A program made the translations under genes and the position numbers. From the NCBI GenBank assembly GCA_036378375.1, contig DASUWQ010000367.1, positions 1-8,302 on the forward strand: 8,302 nt of DNA, read 5' to 3'. Source of the stretch: JAFAVN01 sp036378375. GTDB lineage: Bacteria; Verrucomicrobiota; Verrucomicrobiia; Chthoniobacterales; JAFAMB01. Under the pieces are notes generated by a model. It had not been told where the DNA came from and did not search any database. It saw only the letters and a program-made list of their open reading frames with translations. Positions 6,218 to 8,302 of this stretch are shown here, piece by piece; position 1 is the stretch's first letter, and each line of letters starts with the position of its first letter.

Positions 6218-6499
6218 TTACCACCTTAGATCGCAGAAAACACGCATCTCGGTCGCAAACGGAACGGAAGAAGGCCGCTTTCGGCCGGCAATGCGTCTGG
6301 GTAGGATCAATTCCTGCGCCACGAAGTGGTCTGACAGGGTTACCCAGGGACGAAAGTTTTCGGCTTTAATATGTAGGTCCATTGCACCCTCAGGGGGGTC
6401 GAGCAAGATTTCATGGGTATGGAGTGCTACCACCTCCGCTCCAAGAGATAATCCCAGGCGCATACAAAGAACCATCACCGGCGAACTTACCGGAAGCAT
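6218..6499 (-). CDS. Hypothetical small protein, uncertain
   Basis: This is a 93-codon open frame between the divergent Ku and ABC genes, ending 19 bases before the Ku start codon and reading the same way as Ku. I do not recognise the product. It has a short hydrophobic start, then LSLGAEVVALHTHEILLDPP and a mixed-charge segment containing DLHIKAENFRPWVTLSDHF, ending in a basic stretch (RRIAGRKRP). The amino-acid mix and codon choice look protein-like, not like a random antisense reading, and it overlaps no larger gene. An internal ATG (residue 13, 6461-6463) is an alternative start. No ribosome site is evident at either start. It could be a real small gene co-transcribed with Ku, a remnant, or chance. 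Confidence 0.33.
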   Translation of the reverse strand: MLPVSSPVMVLCMRLGLSLGAEVVALHTHEILLDPPEGAMDLHIKAENFRPWVTLSDHFVAQELILPRRIAGRKRPSSVPFATEMRVFCDLRW

Positions 6500-6523
6500 T
6501 TTCGAAGAACGAAAGCAGATTTC

Positions 6524-8302
6524 ATGTCAGAAGGATTCAACAAGTCGTCAAATGTAGCAACGAGCGCATTAACATCCAAGATTTCACCGCTGCTGAGACC
6601 GCAGGTTTTAATGATGCTTCGGGCTCTGCTTGCGTCGCCTCAACGCAACAGGATTTTGTTTTTAGGCATTGCTTTGGTCACCATTATCGGCGCGACGGCG
6701 TTTGCGCAGATCAAACTGAATGCCTGGAACCAGCCTTTTTTCGACTCCCTTTCGCGCAAGAACTTAGGGGAATTCTTCGCCCAGCTCTCGGTTTTTGCTT
6801 TCATTGCCGGGGGACTCTTAATCCTGAAGGTGGCCGAGACGTGGTTCAGCCAAAACCTAAAGGTCAAATTGCGTGAGGGTTTGGTGCTCGACCTATTCGA
6901 TGAATGGCTCAAACCCGGGCGCGCTTTTCGGCTGACTAACGCCGGTCAGATTGGCAGTAATCCGGACCAACGCATTCATGAGGATGCGCGCCATTTATGC
7001 GAACTTTCGGGCGATTTAACGCTTGGGCTACTTCAGGCTTCGCTTCTCCTCGGTAGTTTTATCGGAGTCTTATGGTTCCTATCGGCGAACGTGATCTTTC
7101 ATTTCGGCGGACACCGTTTCGGCATTCCTGGTTATCTGGTTTGGTCCGCTCTCATCTACGCGGGTGTGGCTTCCTGGCTTAGCTGGCTCGTTGGCCGTCC
7201 GCTGATCCAGTTAAACGCGGACCATTACGCAAAGGAGGCGGATTTGCGTTTCGCGCTCGTGTGGCTGAACGAGCACATTGATAGCGTGGCGCTTTATGGT
7301 GGTGAAGGCGACGAAAAACAGCGGCTCACGGTTGCGCTTGAAAGGGTCCTACGAATTATGAGGCGAATCGTAGGTGCCAGCACCCGGCTCACCTGGATTA
7401 CATCGGGTTATGGCTGGTCTACGATTGTGGTGCCGACTTTACTTGTCGCTCCTGGTTATTTCGGAGGCCAGCTTTCGTTCGGAGGACTGATGATGGCGGT
7501 AGGAGCCTTTAATCAGGTGCAGCAGGCTCTTCGGTGGTTTATCGACAATTTCAATGCCATTGCTGATTGGCGAGCGACCTTGCAGCGTATCGCCACTTTT
7601 CGTGAAGCGATGATCGCGGTCGACCGAGTCGGAGAAAATGAAAAGCAGATTGAATTTGCCGATTCCTCCGAAGACAAGATCGTCTTGGAGAACCTGGAAG
7701 TCGCGACTCCGACCGGTTGCGCTAAGTTAGATCAGTCAAAGGTTGAGATCGGGCAACGTGAGCGTGTGGTGATTGCCGGGGAATCCGGTGCCGGCAAGAC
7801 GATTTTATTTCACACAATCGCAGGTTTGTGGCGCTGGGGGACGGGTAGGGTAAAGGTCCCCTCAGGACACCACGTAATGTTCATGCCGCGTCAGCCTTAT
7901 GTGCCCTTGGGAACTTTGCGAGCGGCGCTCGCTTATCCTTCCGCCGAAAGCTCTCAAAAAGACGAGGAACTCGTGGCCGCGCTTGGCGCTACAGGGTTAG
8001 AACGTTTGGCTTCCTCAATCGATCAGGCTGCGCGCTGGGACAAGGATCTCAGCTTTGACGAACAACAACTTTTGGTTTTCACCCGGATGTTACTGCACAA
8101 ACCACATTGCGTCGTCATTGATGAAGCGCTCGACACGTTGGACGACGGAGTGAGGAAATCCATCATGAACCTGTTCAATGATAAGCTCAAAGACACCACC
8201 GTTATCAACATTGGCCGGCTAGATAAAGACAGCCACTTCTTTAAACGGGTTCTCCGGCTGGTCAGGGAACCATCCGGACGCTGTTTTGTACCCGATCTCA
8301 CT
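6524..8302 (+). CDS. BacA/SbmA/YddA-like ABC transporter (permease-ATPase), 3' end beyond window
   Basis: The frame runs open to the window edge, giving 593 residues and probably lacking only the last few. ATG 6524 is the first start after an in-frame TAA at 6449. The N-terminal half is a membrane domain of the SbmA/BacA and ABCD type: hydrophobic segments near 44-63, 86-103, 165-187, 203-223 and 297-314, and the family motif NPDQRIHED (146-154). The C-terminal half is an ATPase: Walker A GESGAGKT (419-426), Walker B CVVIDE (529-534, catalytic E534) and a D-loop TLDD. The signature is LSFDEQQ (509-515), where the wider family has LSLGEQQ. The Q-loop reads PRQPYVPLGTL in place of PQRPY, and the H-loop histidine is Arg565 (INIGRL versus ISIGHR). 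Relatives import peptides or vitamin B12, or have unknown substrates; the substrate here is unknown. It is divergent from Ku. Confidence 0.9.
   Translation, partial: MSEGFNKSSNVATSALTSKISPLLRPQVLMMLRALLASPQRNRILFLGIALVTIIGATAFAQIKLNAWNQPFFDSLSRKNLGEFFAQLSVFAFIAGGLLILKVAETWFSQNLKVKLREGLVLDLFDEWLKPGRAFRLTNAGQIGSNPDQRIHEDARHLCELSGDLTLGLLQASLLLGSFIGVLWFLSANVIFHFGGHRFGIPGYLVWSALIYAGVASWLSWLVGRPLIQLNADHYAKEADLRFALVWLNEHIDSVALYGGEGDEKQRLTVALERVLRIMRRIVGASTRLTWITSGYGWSTIVVPTLLVAPGYFGGQLSFGGLMMAVGAFNQVQQALRWFIDNFNAIADWRATLQRIATFREAMIAVDRVGENEKQIEFADSSEDKIVLENLEVATPTGCAKLDQSKVEIGQRERVVIAGESGAGKTILFHTIAGLWRWGTGRVKVPSGHHVMFMPRQPYVPLGTLRAALAYPSAESSQKDEELVAALGATGLERLASSIDQAARWDKDLSFDEQQLLVFTRMLLHKPHCVVIDEALDTLDDGVRKSIMNLFNDKLKDTTVINIGRLDKDSHFFKRVLRLVREPSGRCFVPDLT

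Noticed and set aside
6273..6286. GGCCG-CTTT-CGGCC hairpin between Ku and the ABC gene
   Set aside because: No T-run follows on either strand, and it can be explained by codons of the small minus-strand frame; not called as a terminator.
6382..6876. Plus-strand 164-codon frame
   Set aside because: Most of it overlaps the ABC transporter in a different frame, and the ABC frame has clear motifs.
8023..8301. Minus-strand 92-codon frame at the right edge
   Set aside because: It is antisense to the Walker B region of the ABC transporter and is Ser/Leu/Arg-rich, as typical of a shadow frame.

Overview
The window is a gene-dense bacterial chromosome segment of roughly balanced base composition. 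No rRNA, tRNA, CRISPR array, transposase or phage gene was seen. The gene set (Mrp/Mbh-like antiporter, standalone squalene-hopene cyclase, Ku, BacA/SbmA-like ABC exporter-type protein) and an intergenic repeat that reads as 'KATKAAK'-type peptides resemble soil Verrucomicrobiota. Acidobacteriota or related phyla are not excluded. This placement is inference; the window contains no marker gene.

Region 1 (1-3048, + strand) is the 3' half of a tightly packed operon for a multisubunit Mrp-type Na+/H+ antiporter, arranged as in the membrane arm of Mbh hydrogenases. It holds the end of an MbhD-like (DUF4040) subunit, an unusual fusion of an MbhE-like domain with MnhB/MrpB, MrpC/MnhC (NuoK-like), and a long MrpD/MnhD (NuoL/M/N-like) subunit. 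Genes overlap by 8 and 4 bases or lie 1 base apart, so they are probably translated together and assemble into one ion-translocating membrane complex. E, F and G subunits are not present; by analogy with the Mbh order they would lie upstream.

Region 2 (3049-3469) is a 421-base non-coding gap. It has short 8-base tandem units and a large imperfect inverted repeat (26 of 30 positions matching, 21-base loop), then about 280 bases with no recognisable gene that form the leader of the next gene.

Region 3 (3470-5323, + strand) is a squalene-hopene cyclase with a DxDD catalytic motif and six QW repeats, followed by a clear intrinsic terminator. No other hopanoid gene is next to it. Region 4 (5362-6198, - strand) is a bacterial Ku protein for non-homologous end joining, convergent with the cyclase and without LigD in the window. 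Region 5 (6199-6523) separates Ku from a divergent gene and holds one plausible but unproven small ORF on the - strand. Region 6 (6524 to the end, + strand, open at the window edge) is a BacA/SbmA/YddA-like ABC transporter with permease and ATPase in one chain. Several of its ATPase motifs depart from the ABC consensus.

Except for the antiporter operon, the genes look functionally unrelated to each other. I do not see convincing evidence of a new multi-gene system. The most useful points for a second look are the subunit fusion with a hairpin at its domain junction, the atypical charged residue in MrpD, the intergenic repeat, and the non-consensus ATPase motifs of the ABC protein.
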